Below, piece after piece: positions 10,561 to 23,341 of a stretch of 64,000 nt of DNA. The stretch lies in assembly GCA_903813345.2 (NCBI GenBank), contig CAIIXF020000006.1, forward strand, positions 39,151,936-39,215,935, given 5' to 3'. A program made the position numbers and the translations under genes. The DNA is from Owenia fusiformis (taxonomy: Eukaryota; Annelida; Polychaeta; Sabellida; Oweniidae). Numbering within the stretch: the stretch's first letter is position 1; every line of letters starts with the position of its first letter. The notes under the pieces are model-generated. The model made no database searches and was not told where the DNA came from. It saw nothing but the letters and a program-made list of their open reading frames with translations.

Positions 10561-13500
10561 ACGATTTATATAGTGTTCGTTGGGATTTGCTACTCCGTGG
10601 AGTTGCCATTTTCTAGTTCCTTATTGAGTTCAGTACAGAGTGATCATGACAAATATATCACAAAAATGGACATACATCATGACATTAAATGTCATTTGAG
10701 CCATATAGTACTGTTCTTTTTCCTCCCAAACATTTACATAATGATCTAATTTGGTGGGTGTTTGGTGTACAGCTGGAAAATATTTGATATACGATTTTGT
10801 TTCTATTATATGACTTCGAATTTAATGAGAACCAATTAAGAAAAATATTATGTAGACTAGTATAAAAATTCATTTACAGCGCGCAAAAGAAGCTAAGACG
10901 ATTCTCTTGGATTTACATAAATCAGTCAAAATTGGAGCACAGTACGTGTTCGTGAGTTTAATGTCCATATAACATGTTTAGTACCATGGTACATGAGGTG
11001 TGAACTATTCCATATCATAAATGAGAATATTTTAACTGAAAGAGGAAAAAATTACACTCTTGTCTATTCTAAAAATACGGAATTTATACATATAATCATC
11101 ATTCCGATTGGAATGACGCGCTAAAAAAGATTCGCAGGCCAGCGGAAATTGTGCCGTAAAATATGGCGCTGTTTTAAATGCGCCCACAATGCAAAGAAAT
11201 GTACCAAATCCATCTACTTCATCCAATATCAATGGATTTTCTCTTAGCTGTTATTTGGAACATGTGATCGGATGAAAACATATTTTCTACACAAAATGGG
11301 CATCTTGAATTTGAATTTCGAACATTCGTCTTTAATAAATGAATACGATCCGTCTTTAGAATAGGTTAATTGTTCATAAATGTCCGTATCCTTAAACCCT
11401 AATACTATTTACAAAGTGTCTTATCGTAGATTGATTTTTCAATTTCATAACTTGATATTTGGCGTACACATTATTCAATACGCCTTTACGAGACTTATGT
11501 TATTTCGATCGTTTTATTTGGAATTTCAATGGGCGAATTTCATGTTCAAGCTTGATGTCAACTGAAATACATCCGTGAACTATTTATGTCGTCAACTTGG
11601 ATTTTGGGCTAAAATGACGCCATTTAAGAGTTTTCATTTTAGTAAAAACTGTAACAATTTTTCATGTTTAATTGAATCATTCTTGTTTTTTGTTTGCCTA
11701 AAATTCGATACATTGCTCACGCTGTGGTCGTCTTATATATATTTTGCATTAAATATTGATCCTTAAATTTAATTCCAGATTTCTATGAAGAAAATGCATG
11801 ATTAAAGAAATAATTACGTCACACGTAATTTTTGTCCCAATATTAGCCCCGTTTTAGCAGTTTTCGTATTTTTAAACTGAAAAATGAATACTTAATCGTT
11901 ATCGGATCAGATAAATATTTCGTATACATGAAATTAAATACCTTCCGCGAATAATGGGTGATACATATTTTTATATAACAATATTTATTTGGTGTGCGAA
12001 ATGCCTAAACTTTAGAGAGAGAAACTACAGCTAGATCCGTGATTTGTGTCGTCAAACACGTTATTTGTGTAAAAAATGAGCCGTTTTAAGTTTGAGGTTT
12101 AGTAAAAACTGTAACGATCGTTGGATTTAAAGTGAATCTAAATAATTTTTTCACGAGCATGATTTTCGATACATTATCCAACTTTTGTACGATCTAAAAT
12201 GAGTCATAAAAATAAATTATTCTATGAATTAATCAGACAAAGTCGAAGTTCAAAAAAGTTAAAAGTAGCCCTTTTTCCAATGCATTTTATACCCATTTCC
12301 CGTGGTCTTGGGCAGTTGAAAAATACACCATTAGATAGAGGAGGTACTTATCATTATAGGCATGCTATTTTTATTTTATTAAAGTAACATCTTGATTGCT
12401 AAACAACTCGTTAAAGACAATGCCCAATCGGGCGTAAACAAGTAGTTCGAAAATGCCGAAATTATTACTACGCACTTTTTTTTAAAAACCGGTAAACAAC
12501 AATGGGTTTATAACGTCGGCCGACAGACTGTAAGCCAACATACTTTTAGTTGTTTTGATCGTTTGCTTATCAATCTTTTAAATTGACACGCATATCCGTT
12601 AATTTTTTTCAAACGCAATGAAGTATGACGCTATAGTAAACAAAATATGCATTTCATCTGTTTTCCTGATGCGACCTCACAAAAATATTAAAATTAACAT
12701 ACTGTTGCGATTCTACATATCCTTGAACATTTCCGTAGACCTAGAGTTTTACATTTTATTTTACATGGTCGATATGTTGCTGTTAATCCTGAAATTAAAA
12801 CACAGAGACACACCTTGCCATGCTATATTTTATAAAACCTTTCTTCATCGACGTTACTGTTGGATATCATCACATTTCTGATGATGCTTTCTTCTTTAAG
12901 ATTACTGCTGGTTATCATCATCACATTTTAGGAAGGCTAATGATAACAATTTTTTCAAAGATTCATGAATTCGACAAAGTCTTGGTGGTTTTTCTACAAG
13001 CTATTGAGCAATATCTAACTATGGGAATTATAATTTTAGCTGTTGTAGCAATTAGTCAAGGAAGAGCACGCCCCCCTTTATTGATAATTTACATCATGGA
13101 ATAGTAGATATCAGAGCGTATAGAGACCCACTTTATGACAGACAAGCATAATGTAAGCATTAGCATCTGTCGTTCTAATATAAAAGCGATTCATGTGTAC
13201 AGTTCATCGTATTAGTATCTGTAAATAATAAATGACGTTGATGCACAGATTACATATTTTTATATTGATAAGACAAATAACATCAATTTTATAGCTTAGA
13301 AACTTGAATCATATATTTAGAATAATTTTGTATTATTTTCTGTCGCATTGGGTACTCCAAAGTGGAGAAGATTAGTTTGTGGTAATTTTTGTCAAATGAC
13401 AGGCATAATTCAGTCTAAAAGCCGGAAGTTAAAATTAAACGGTTGTATAAAAAGTATTAGGGCACAAGTGTAGGTATTGTAAAATACCTTCCCTTTTATT

Positions 13501-13744
13501 CTGGGCGTGGCAAGCCAGTATAAGAGGGGGTAGTTTATTTTGAAACCAAAATGGTGTATTAGGGTCTTACTGAAACATGAAGAGTAGTTGTAGGGATTTC
13601 AAGCTAACAAACCCATAAAATGTGAACATGAGAAGTAAGTTCTGTATAAAATAATGTAAAAATGTATATTTATTGGTATCTGAAGATGTATGAAGTAACA
13701 ATTGTAGACGTGTTTGTGTGCTAAGGCGAATGGTGTTAAAGGGG
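10561..13744. other. Noncoding stretch, no gene recognised
   Basis: Open frames on both strands are all short (under about 100 codons), of low complexity, and show no family resemblance or flanking splice signals I trust. No RNA gene was recognised. Confidence 0.5.
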
Positions 13745-13990
13745 TATGAAGCTAAGGGTTGAAGAAGTTGAAGAATAATTGAAGAATCTGAAGACTGATG
13801 GGCCAGGCACTCGACGGGGCTTTAGGATAATTACCTTGATAGGGGAAATGAAGAAAATGAAGACTGAATGGTTTCAAAGGGGATTGAAGCTAAGCGTTGA
13901 AGAATTTGAAGGCTGGTGGCCCAGGCACTCCATGGGACCTTGGGTTAATTACCTTGATAGGGGGAAACGAAGAAAATGAAGACAATTTAA
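13745..13990 (+). repeat. Two-copy tandem repeat, ~135-bp unit
   Basis: Two copies of a unit containing 'gaagctaag(g/c)gttgaagaa', 'ccaggcactc' and 'aattaccttgatagggg' follow one another. The 66-codon open frame over it (13779-13979) has no recognisable domain. Confidence 0.6.
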
Positions 13991-14164
13991 GAAAATATGG
14001 GTAAAATCTAAACTACTTGCTTAAAAAGCAAAGTAAATGGCTGTGACTGAATTAATGAACACTCGCAACACCTTAACACACATGATAAGACCACAATTTA
14101 AGTCTTGAAGATAATTTATCAATTGTCCTAACACAGAGGGGGAGAAACACCAGGGTTCAAAGAT

Positions 14165-14512
14165 GACATACGCTTATAATGTAAATCTGTATTGAGATGA
14201 CATCGTCGCTGATTGGTCAAAAGTCGACAAACAAATGACGTCATCAATGGCGGTTTCAAAATTTTCGAAATACGCTTCGAATAATATTATGTTCATTTAT
14301 GGCGTGTTAACCAATATCATAGCTTCTCATTTGACATCAAGATAAAGAAAGGTGTACAGAATATGCCTATATCAATTAAAACATCCCATCGAAGTGTAGT
14401 ATTTGATAACTAGCCGATGAAAATTCGAACGAACGAAGGTGGTAAGCAAGAGAGGTAATTATGTCTGTCATCTGTAAACTCTGGGGCTTTCCCTCCTCTT
14501 GTCCTAACAGAC
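14165..14512 (+). repeat. Dispersed repeat family B, copy 1, promoter-like, with a CRE palindrome
   Basis: Matches 55727-56070 over about 340 bp. It contains an ATTGG (inverted CCAAT) box at 14212-14216 and a perfect TGACGTCA at 14236-14243. Near the end is a donor-like 'ggtGGTAAGCAAG' at about 14440-14455. It resembles a duplicated promoter and first exon, but no attached coding sequence is visible. The second copy has lost the CRE. Confidence 0.6.
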
Positions 14513-17216
14513 AATCTATCCATGCCGTGACCTTGGCTATGAAAGTTGGAAAAACACCCTACCTTGTCAGGAAAACCCCATCTGAGTAAAAACCTGATAT
14601 TTATATGAAAAATTGAATACCAAACTCACAAAAGTAATGTTTAAACAACCAATGAACAGCCAGCAATGCTGAGCAGTTGCCACATAAATAGTTTTCAATA
14701 GACACACTTGAATACATATACACATAAATACATGTTGCTGTTCGATTTAAGCAAAGAGAGTAAGATTAACAATAATGTATCATTCACAGTTAAATACTAC
14801 TACACTTAAATAGTACATAGAGGTTGATGAACATAAACAACAGTTATTGAAATACAATGGAGGTTTGTTACACTATGTTAAAATTAGGTCAAACATAGGT
14901 CAAATATCGCTGCACTAATGTGCTACCAGCTCCTTCATTAGGCGTCCTATATATTCCATAGCATGGTGTATGTGTTTTAAATGTCGGTTTCTCGATTTTA
15001 TCTGATGTATCGCTAATCGTAAAGAAGCCCATATTCGTCAATAATATAATATAAATTATTGTTGCAACTTACCAATACCCAAAAGTGCCATGGCAACGAA
15101 GACCCAAAGAAAGTTGCTTCGATTTTTCATCTTGTTAAATCTCAGGTGTAAAAAATAAAATAGAACTTCCAATGATAAATTTGAAATTATGTCCAACTTC
15201 GATAGATACATACATGTACATTGTCATGGCTTTTATGTTTACAGTAGTATGATTTAAAGACATGTTTTCAGTATCAATATTACACTATTGTTCATAAATA
15301 TGTTATATTTTGCTTTTTTAGAATATGAAAAATACCATTATATCTGTCATTATGCCTTTGTGTGTAAGAAGTAAAAATTGAACATTATATAGTAATGCCA
15401 AGATATGTCGGACGTAGGAATACATATTAGTCTTTGTACTAGATGATCTATATTTGTAAAGAACTTGTATATAGCTCGAAAAAAGCAATATAATATTCTG
15501 CGTTTTATGGTAACAATAGCAACCCATGCCGAGGGTAACCGGATATAGCCCATGAGTCTCAGTTGATATATTAAATGAGAATTTTGTTTTTGAGACATTT
15601 TATACTCATACCTTATATTGTATCAATGATTTTATGTCATAACCAGAAGTGGTGACACAAATTGTTATCGTCTCCAACTTTCTGACCGTCGGCGTCAGAC
15701 AATAACGAATGGCGTGCATTTTTCATCAATGTTGATTTAACAAGATATCATTTAAAAAAATGAAGGCTCGCGTGATGGAGATGTTTGCAGTGTTGTAATG
15801 AATTGTATTGATAAATAGGGATGCTAACTTTTAACGCGGTTGTAATTTACCGAACGGCAAAAGTAGAAAAAATCCGAACATTTTGAACTGATTAAGATCT
15901 TTAAATTGTGAAGGTCTGAGTACCTGGACCTCTTAGAAAATATCCAAACATATCAAAAAGTGAAGATTTGATTCTCGTTCTCCGAAAATATTAATAAAAT
16001 AGTTAAATGTTCGGAGTTTTTTTAATGCTGTAAATTGTTCACAATTTCATACAATCTTTAAGATAGCCATGGGCTCTACTAAAATGTTTTCTGAAAGAAA
16101 ATTGACAATTTATTGACGATTGTGTTGTCGTCAGAACTATTTGCTCGTAAACATGTACATTTTCTTAAACATATGATACCGGAATGAGGAATAAGGAAAA
16201 AATAAAAATCGCACCTTCGAGGTTCCGACATTTTGTTATACAAAACGGTTTCGGTAACCAGCATAATCGAGCGGATCATCAGTGTAAAACGAACGTATAC
16301 TAAGGCGAACGAATTTACTGAGTCATTTTCGTAGGTACACACATGTTGACGTTGGGGAGAGAGTCGTTTATATGTTACGTGGGCTTTATGACAAACTTCC
16401 GTGCATTTAACTTGTTTTAGCCCAAATGTCAAATTTAATTAACCAGGCCCTGGCTACGCCCTAAAATATGAAATAAATGTGAATGGATCATATAATCCTA
16501 TATTTGGTTTCATAACAAAGGTCAACTGCTTACCCGTATGTGATGAGAAAATAATAATAACAAAACTCATAATAATGATTAATAAATAATAATTAATTGT
16601 CCAGAAAAAAATATTTTTTATTAATATTTTTGACCGATGCAAAGCCGATATGTAACATAAGGCGCGATTTGCGACAAAAGTCAATAACTGGGAATTATAA
16701 ATACAAGATTATGCAAGTTTTTGAACTGAAGTCCAACCGAAAGTTATATCTGATATCTAGCTCGTAAATGATTTTTGCAAAACTGAAAAGTCAGTTCTGA
16801 TTTAACAAATATCGACTTCAATTTTGATATTGTCATTGTGAATCTTGCACATTTGGATATTCCATTGAGCCCAGCTGTTTATCCCAGTTTAAAATCATGC
16901 ATTTTTTGACCTATTTGAGCAATTTTTAAGTGATTTTAGCCATTTTTGGGTCAAAATTGCCATACTGTAGGTGAACCCCCTTGAAATTTTTGAAATTAAA
17001 AGTGAACCCTCTTTAATCCTGGCTACGGGTCTGTACTATGAGCACATAGGTTATTCAGTAGGGGAATAAGTACCTCAATAAAAAAAGTAAATAAAAAATA
17101 CTTTCTTAATTACTTCAACAGAAAGATGGCATGCGTGTTATAAGAGGATAATCAGATTGACTTTACTGCCATCTTTCTATCACACTAAGCCTGATCCTAT
17201 ATTTAAGGAATAAATA
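14513..17216. other. Noncoding stretch, no gene recognised
   Basis: AT-rich, with only short open frames on both strands and no recognisable domains. Confidence 0.5.
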
Positions 17217-17365
17217 ATGATAGGCCATTCAATATGGTGAAATTCAGCACGAGTTGGACAGAATGTCGTACAAAGCACGAACCGAAGGTGAGTGCATTTG
17301 TACTGACATTCTGTCCAACGAGTGCTGAATTTCACCATATTGAATGGCCTATCATTATTTATTCC
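17217..17365. mobile_element. Foldback (hairpin) MITE, 149 bp
   Basis: Nearly perfect palindrome with arms of about 70 bp. The left arm, 'ggaataaataatgataggcc...gttggacagaatgtc', returns inverted at 17292-17365 with a few differences around the loop (17286-17295). The length and foldback form fit a miniature inverted-repeat element. Confidence 0.75.
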
Positions 17366-17921
17366 GATTCAAACATATAAAAAATGAAAACATTGTTCAG
17401 AGAATTGGGGATTGGAGCTACATGAGATACACCAAACTCGAGCTCGCTGTTATTTTCGCCATTCCCAGGTGTGACGCCACAATGCAAATACAATACGTAG
17501 ATTCCCGGATGATTGGATAGAGCACGGTCGTGCATCTATGGAGAATTAGAGAACGTTCTATATTGGCTATGCTGCATTCTGATTGGTTGAGAAATTCAAT
17601 TAGAGCACGGTCATGTTTGAATTCTTCATCAAGCATTCTAGTGGAGAAATTTTTTTTCGGAGCCCACCTCAAGTCTGTCAAGGTCAATTTTGCACTTGAA
17701 CTCAAACCGTTCATTTAAGTGTACTCTCAGTGTACTCTTAATCCTAATGTTTGCGAGGGTGGAGGTCAATCCAACCCCTCTCGATTATATACAAATGAGC
17801 TAAATAGTAGGTCGATTGTCACTGATTTACGTAAATTAGATGAGAGTTTGGCTTTGACTGTCCCCGAATTTTAGCAAGACCCCAGCTGTGCTTTTTTGCA
17901 TGTTTTTTGTCGTACCACATA

Positions 17922-18559
17922 CAGACCTGCCAACCTAAAATGAATCCAAAAATTGTGGCACCTTTAAGGGAGATTTTTCCCAAATCAGGTAGTTTTTGTG
18001 GGAGGATTTTTAAAAGTAGTTTTAAAGTTAGTTTTTGCGGTAGGTTTTAGAAAAAACTGGAGATTTTGCGGGAGATTTTGAAAAGAACGGGAGTTTTTAT
18101 GGTAGATTTGAAATAAATTGGTAGTTTTTGCGGATAATTTTTTTTATAAATATTATATTTTTTTATAAAGATCATATTTCTAAAAAGCAATAGTTTTTGC
18201 ACTAAATTCGATAAAAAGTCGTAGTTTTTGACTTTTGATGGGGATGTTTGAAAAAAGGGAGTTATTGCGGGAGCTTTTTTATCAAAACTAGAGATTAGTG
18301 CGACTCCGATGATATAGGTGACACACTTGTCAGATTCCTTTATAATATCCTTTATATATAATACATCATTTATACGTATAAAATACGAGAGATTCCAGCA
18401 AAATACGGGAGATTTCACATAAAGATTTATGGGAGGTTTTAAGAGAAAGACGATACGGGAGTTTAAAAAACGGTATGGGAGTTTTGTTAATTTTACGGAA
18501 AAACAAAAAAAATACGGGAGATTCGAATTCCCGTAAGAAAGGGGAGGTTGGCAGATCTG
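17922..18559. mobile_element. 638-bp element with CAGACCTGCCAACCT inverted termini
   Basis: The left end CAGACCTGCCAACCT and the right end AGGTTGGCAGATCTG are inverted matches, flanked by a 5-bp direct repeat ACATA (17917-17921 and 18560-18564). The interior consists of degenerate copies of a 'cgggagattttg / gtagtttttg' motif. The long minus-strand open frame across it comes from these repeats. Confidence 0.7.
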
Positions 18560-18564
18560 ACATA

Positions 18565-19319
18565 CTATAGCCAAACTTATATTCTACTGATCTACATGCG
18601 TTTACATGATATTCTATTTGTATATCTGTCACAAGGATTTTAGTTTTTGGGTGGCAATAATGATGTTTTCAGTTGCTTTTAGCGAATTTCGTAAATTAGC
18701 AAAATATAATAGCCATGAAATTTCAGTAGTTCTAATGTCGTTGCTAGGTGGTTGCTAGGAATCTTTGACCATAGAGTGCGGACCTTAAAGGTAATGTTTT
18801 CGTGAAGAAGTTAGATAGAGATATAAATTCGCCGTCCGTCCATCCCTCAATGGTCTGTTTGTTCGTTTGCTCCATCCGTCTATCCGTGCAATTACTTAAC
18901 CCCAGTTGACTGACTTGGTTCAAATGTTATATGCTGATGCCTACTGGACAAAATACCTTTTTTGCTTGCAATGCCCATCATTTGTTGTAAAATGTTATTT
19001 TTGAAAATACAAGAAGTATTTTGTCGCAATACTTGGTTCATTATACAATTCTGTCAGCTCGATAGAGTAACTATAAGCCAATGTCGAGTTTCCAGAACTA
19101 ATAAGTGAATTGTAATATAAAACATGAATTAAATGAAAAATAAGAACATGAATTTTCTGAAAACTAATTGGAAAAATAATCTGAAGTCCAATGTCGGGGT
19201 TTAGGTTTGAGCTGATAATGTTTCAGTTACACAATGGTGTCTTAAATAACAAATTAAAGTTACATTTGTGACTAAATGTTGATTTGAAAAATGAGATATA
19301 GGTTCACCTGTGAATTCGA
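18565..19319. other. Noncoding stretch before the minisatellites
   Basis: No gene recognised. A short 'ccgtccgtccatcc' run near 18830 resembles the GTCC-rich runs in the repeats at 8.1 and 9.8 kb. Confidence 0.4.
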
Positions 19320-20960
19320 GGGTGTCACCCCTCTTGCATAAGTGAGGTAAATGTGTATAAGTGAGACTAAAGTGTATAAGTGAGACATATATGTATAAGT
19401 GAGGAAAATGTGTATAAGTGAGGCTACTATGTGTAAGTGAGGCAAATGTGTATAAGTGAGGCTAATATGTATAAGTGAGGCTAATATATGTAAATGAGCC
19501 AAATGTGTATAAGTGAGGCAAATGTGTATACGTGAGGCAAATGTGTATAAGTGAGGCAAATGTGTATAAGTGAGGCAAATGTGTATAAGTGAGGCTAATA
19601 TGTATAAGTGAGGCTAATATATGTAAATGAGCCAAATGTGTATACGTGAGGCAAATGTGTGTACGTGATGCAAATGTGTTTAAGTAAGACAAATGTGTAT
19701 AAGTGAGGCAAATGTGTCTCAGTGAGGCAAATGTGTATAAGTGAGACCAATGTGCATAAATGAGGCAAATGTGTATAAGTGATGCAAATGTGTATACATG
19801 AGGCAAATGTGTATAAGTGAAGCAAATGTGTATAAGTTAGGCAAATATGTATAAGTGAGGCAAATGTGTATAAGTGAGGAAAATATGTATAAGTGAGGCA
19901 AATGTGTATAAGTGAGGCAAATGTGTATAAGTGAGGCAAATGTGTATAAGTGAGGAAAATATGTATAAGTAAGGCAAATGTGTATAAGTAAGACAAATGT
20001 GTATAAGTGAGGTAAATGTGTATAAGTGAGGAAAATATGTATAAGTGAGGCAAATGTGTATAAGTGAGGCAAATGTGTATAAATGAGGCAAATGTGTATA
20101 CATGAGGCAAATGTGTATCAGTGAGGCAAATGTGTATAAGTGAGGAAAATATGTATAAGTGAGGAAAATATGTATAAGTTAGGAACATTTGTATAAGTGA
20201 GGAAAGTATGTATAAGTGAGGCAAATGTGTATAAGTGAGGAAAATATGTATAAGTGAGGCAAATGTGTATAAGTGAGGCAAATGTGCAAAACTGAAATGC
20301 GAGCTGATAGGTAAAGGAAACTGCGAAAAGTGAGGCAAGTGTGAATAAGTGTCTATAGATGAGGCAAATGTGTATAAGCGAGGCAAGTGTGCAAAACTGA
20401 AATGCGAGCCGGTAGGTAAAGTAAAAGGCAAAAAGTCAGGCAATCGTGTGTAAGTGAGGCAAATATGTATAAATGAGGCAAATGTGTCTCAGTGAGGCAA
20501 ATGTGTATAAGTGAGACCAATGTGTATAAATGAGGCAAATGTGTATAAGTGAGGGAAATATGTATAAATGAGGCAAATGTGTATAAGTGAGGCAAATGTG
20601 TATAAGTGAGGCAAATGTGTATAAGTGAGGCAAATGTGTATAAGTGAGGCAAATGTGTATAAGTGAGGCAAATGTGTATAAATGAGGCAAATGTGTATAA
20701 GTGAGGCAAATGTGTATAAGCGAGGTAAGTGTGCAAACTGAAATGCGAGCTGGTAGGTAAAGGATAAGGCAAAGGGTCAGGCAATTGTGTGTAAGTGAGA
20801 CAAAATTGCATACGTGAGGCAAATGTGTATATGTGAGGCACAAGTAACGAAAAAGGGCATAACTGAAACTGAAGTGAAAAGGTAAGACACAATTTAGACA
20901 TGTGACAGTGTATAAGTGAGGCAATATTGCATAAATGAGGAAAATATGCATACGTTAGAT
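19320..20960 (+). repeat. Minisatellite 1, 19-bp unit gtgtataagtgaggcaaat
   Basis: Dozens of copies of a 19-bp unit with variants (aaaatatgtat, acatgagg, agtgatgc). A spacer containing 'actgaaatgcgagc(t/c)ggtaggtaaa' recurs at about 20287, 20392 and 20731, giving a higher-order pattern. Since 19 is not a multiple of 3 and the minus strand of the unit has no stop in any frame, all three minus frames stay open and yield spurious proteins up to 282 residues with a 19-residue period. Confidence 0.95.
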
Positions 20961-22800
20961 CGAGGTGTATAGGTTAGAGAAAAGTGAGGCAGAAGTGAAT
21001 AAGTGAAGCAAATGTACACAAGTGAGGCAAACGTATATAAATGAAGCAAAATTGTACAGTAAGTCATAAATGAAGCAAAATTGCTAAGTGAGACAAGAGT
21101 ACACAAGTGAAGTAAAAGTGCATAAGCGAGGCAACAGTCCATAAAAGAGAGGAAAAATACATGAGAAAGGCAACATTACACAAAAAGAAGAAAAATTACA
21201 TAAGGAAAAACTACATAAGCGAGGCAACAGTCCATAAAAGAGAGGAAAAAGTACATGAGAAAGGCAACATTACACAAAAAGAAGAAAAAATACATAAGGA
21301 AAAACTACATAAGAGAGGCAACAGTCCATAAAAGAGAGGAAAAAGTACATAAGAGAGCTAAAAGTCCATAAATGAGAGGAAAAAGTACATAAGTAAGGCA
21401 ATAGTACACAAAGGAGATGAAAAATTACATAAGAGAGGCAACAGTACATAAGAAAGAGGAAAATCTACATACGAGAGGCAACAGTACATAATAGAGAGGA
21501 AAAAGTACATAAGAGAGGCAACAGTACATAATAGAGAGGAAAAAGTACATAAGAGAGGCAACATTACAAACAATGGGAGAGGAAAAAGTACATAAGCGAG
21601 GCAAAAGTACATAACAGAGAGGCAAAAGTACATAAGTGAGCATACAGTACATTACATAATAAAGACGAAAAAGTACATAATAGAGGCAACAGTCCATAAA
21701 AGAGAGGACACAGTATATAAGAGAGGCAACATTACATAATAAAGAGGAAAAACTACATAAGAGAGGCAACAGTCCATAAAAGAGAGGAAAAAGTACATAA
21801 GAGAGGCAACAGTACATAATAGAGAGAAAAAAGTACATAAGAGAGGCAACAATACATATTAGAGAGAAAAAAGTACATAAGTGAGCCAACATAACATTAT
21901 AGAGAGGGAAAAGTACATAAGAGAGTCAACATTACATAATAAAGAGGAAAAAGTACACAAGCGAGGCAATAGTACACAAAGGAGAGGAAAAAGTACATAA
22001 GAGAAGCAATAGTACATAATAGAGAGGAAAACTACATAAGAGAGACAACAGTACATAATAGAGAGGAAAAGTACATAAGAGAGGCAACATTACATAATAA
22101 AGAGGAAAAGGTACATAAGAGAGGCAAAAGTCCATAAATGAGAGGAAAAAATACATAATTGAGGCAATAGTACACAAAGGAGAGGAAAAAGTACATAAGA
22201 GAGGCAACAGTAAATAATAGAGTGGATAAAGTACATTTAAGAGGCAAAAGTACATAATAGAGAGGAAAGAGTACATAAGAGAGGCAACATAACATAATAA
22301 AGAGGAAAAATTACATAAGAGAGGCAACACTACATAAAAGGGAGGAAAAAGTACATAAGCGAGGCAACAGTACATAACAGAGAGGCAAAAGTACATAAGT
22401 GAGAGGAAAAAGTACATAAGTAAGGCAATAGTACACAAAGGAGATGAAAAATTACATAAGAGAGGCAACAGTACATAATAAAGAGGAAAATCTACATACG
22501 AGAGGCAACAGTACATAATAGAGAGGAAAAAGTACATAAGAGAGGCAACAGTACATAATATAGAGGAAAAAGTACATAAGAGAGGCAACATTACAAACAA
22601 TGGGAGAATAAAAAGTACATAAGCGAGGCAACAGTACATAACAGAGAGGCAAAAGTACATAAGTGAGCATACAGTACATAAAAGAGAGGAAAAATACACA
22701 AGAGTGGCAACAGCACATAAAAGAGATGAGAAAGTAAATAAGTGAGGCAAAAGTGGATAGGTCAGCCATAAGTGAGGCTAAAATAAATTAGTTAATCGTA
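20961..22800 (+). repeat. Minisatellite 2, 19-21-bp units arranged as ~40-bp dimers
   Basis: Built from alternating 'gtacataagagaggcaaca' and 'gtacataatagagaggaaaa' units. The monomer is clearly related to minisatellite 1 (gt(a/g)(c/t)ataag.gaggcaa). Larger blocks are also repeated, for example 21330-21660 resembles 22380-22670. The plus strand is strongly purine-rich. Minus-strand open frames here are repeat artefacts. Confidence 0.93.
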
Positions 22801-22988
22801 TTTACATAGGTAAGGAAAACGTGATTAAGTAAGACAAAGATTGAGGGAAATTAGTTTCCATTAGTTTCCATAGTTTCAATTGAAAATATATCTGAAATGA
22901 TAATATTTTCTGTAAATTTTGATGAGACGCTTGGTTATGTAATGATGTATACATATACACGTTTAACATTTATTAAATCACTCTGTCA

Positions 22989-23041
22989 TGACGTAATAAG
23001 TTCGTTATAAAACCTGGATACACTCTGTTTCACTCATCAGA
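22989..23041 (+). promoter_or_regulatory. Putative promoter of the G-alpha gene
   Basis: A CRE-like TGACGTAA at 22989-22996 is followed by TATAAAA at 23006-23012 and an initiator-like TCAGATT at 23037-23043. The A at 23039 is about 33 bp from the TATA box, the usual spacing. Transcription from there would give a 5' UTR of about 150 nt before the ATG at 23191. Inferred from position and motifs only. Confidence 0.5.
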
Positions 23042-23190
23042 TTGTACTTGGGAATCTTATCATATTGTAGGCCCATACATAGAAGTATATAACACAGCCG
23101 TTACACATATAAACGGCATCAAAGAACAAGTCACATGGAAGGACTAACATATTATATTAAACATAGAAATATTTTCTAATAAGCTGAACA

Positions 23191-23341
23191 ATGGGTAGCT
23201 CAGTGAGTGTATCGGTTAGCATGAACAATGGCGGGAAATGCCTTGATCATAAGATGTCGTGCCTTATTAATCGACAGATTAATGATATGTTGAAAGCGGA
23301 ACACGCGTTAGAAAGAAGGACAATGAAACTCTTAATATTAG
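23191..23341 (+). CDS. G-alpha exon 1 (residues 1-50 plus first base of Gly51)
   Basis: The start ATG has an acceptable context (aacaATGG). It encodes the myristoylation-type N-terminus (MGSSVS) and the N-terminal helix ending MKLLILG at the edge of the P-loop. Gi-type alphas have a shorter N-terminus; the extra residues are Ser/Asn-rich near the start. Donor gtaagt at 23342. Confidence 0.88.

Noticed and set aside
18047-18574. 175-codon minus-strand frame
   Set aside because: Lies within the repeat-filled element at 17922-18559; composition follows its degenerate 12-mer.
19272-22769. Many overlapping minus-strand open frames up to 282 codons with a 19-residue period
   Set aside because: They arise from a stop-free 19-bp repeat that keeps all three frames open; there is no start context, domain or splice evidence.
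19320-22800. CRISPR-like array
   Set aside because: Units are contiguous with no unique spacers, and the genome is eukaryotic; this is a minisatellite.
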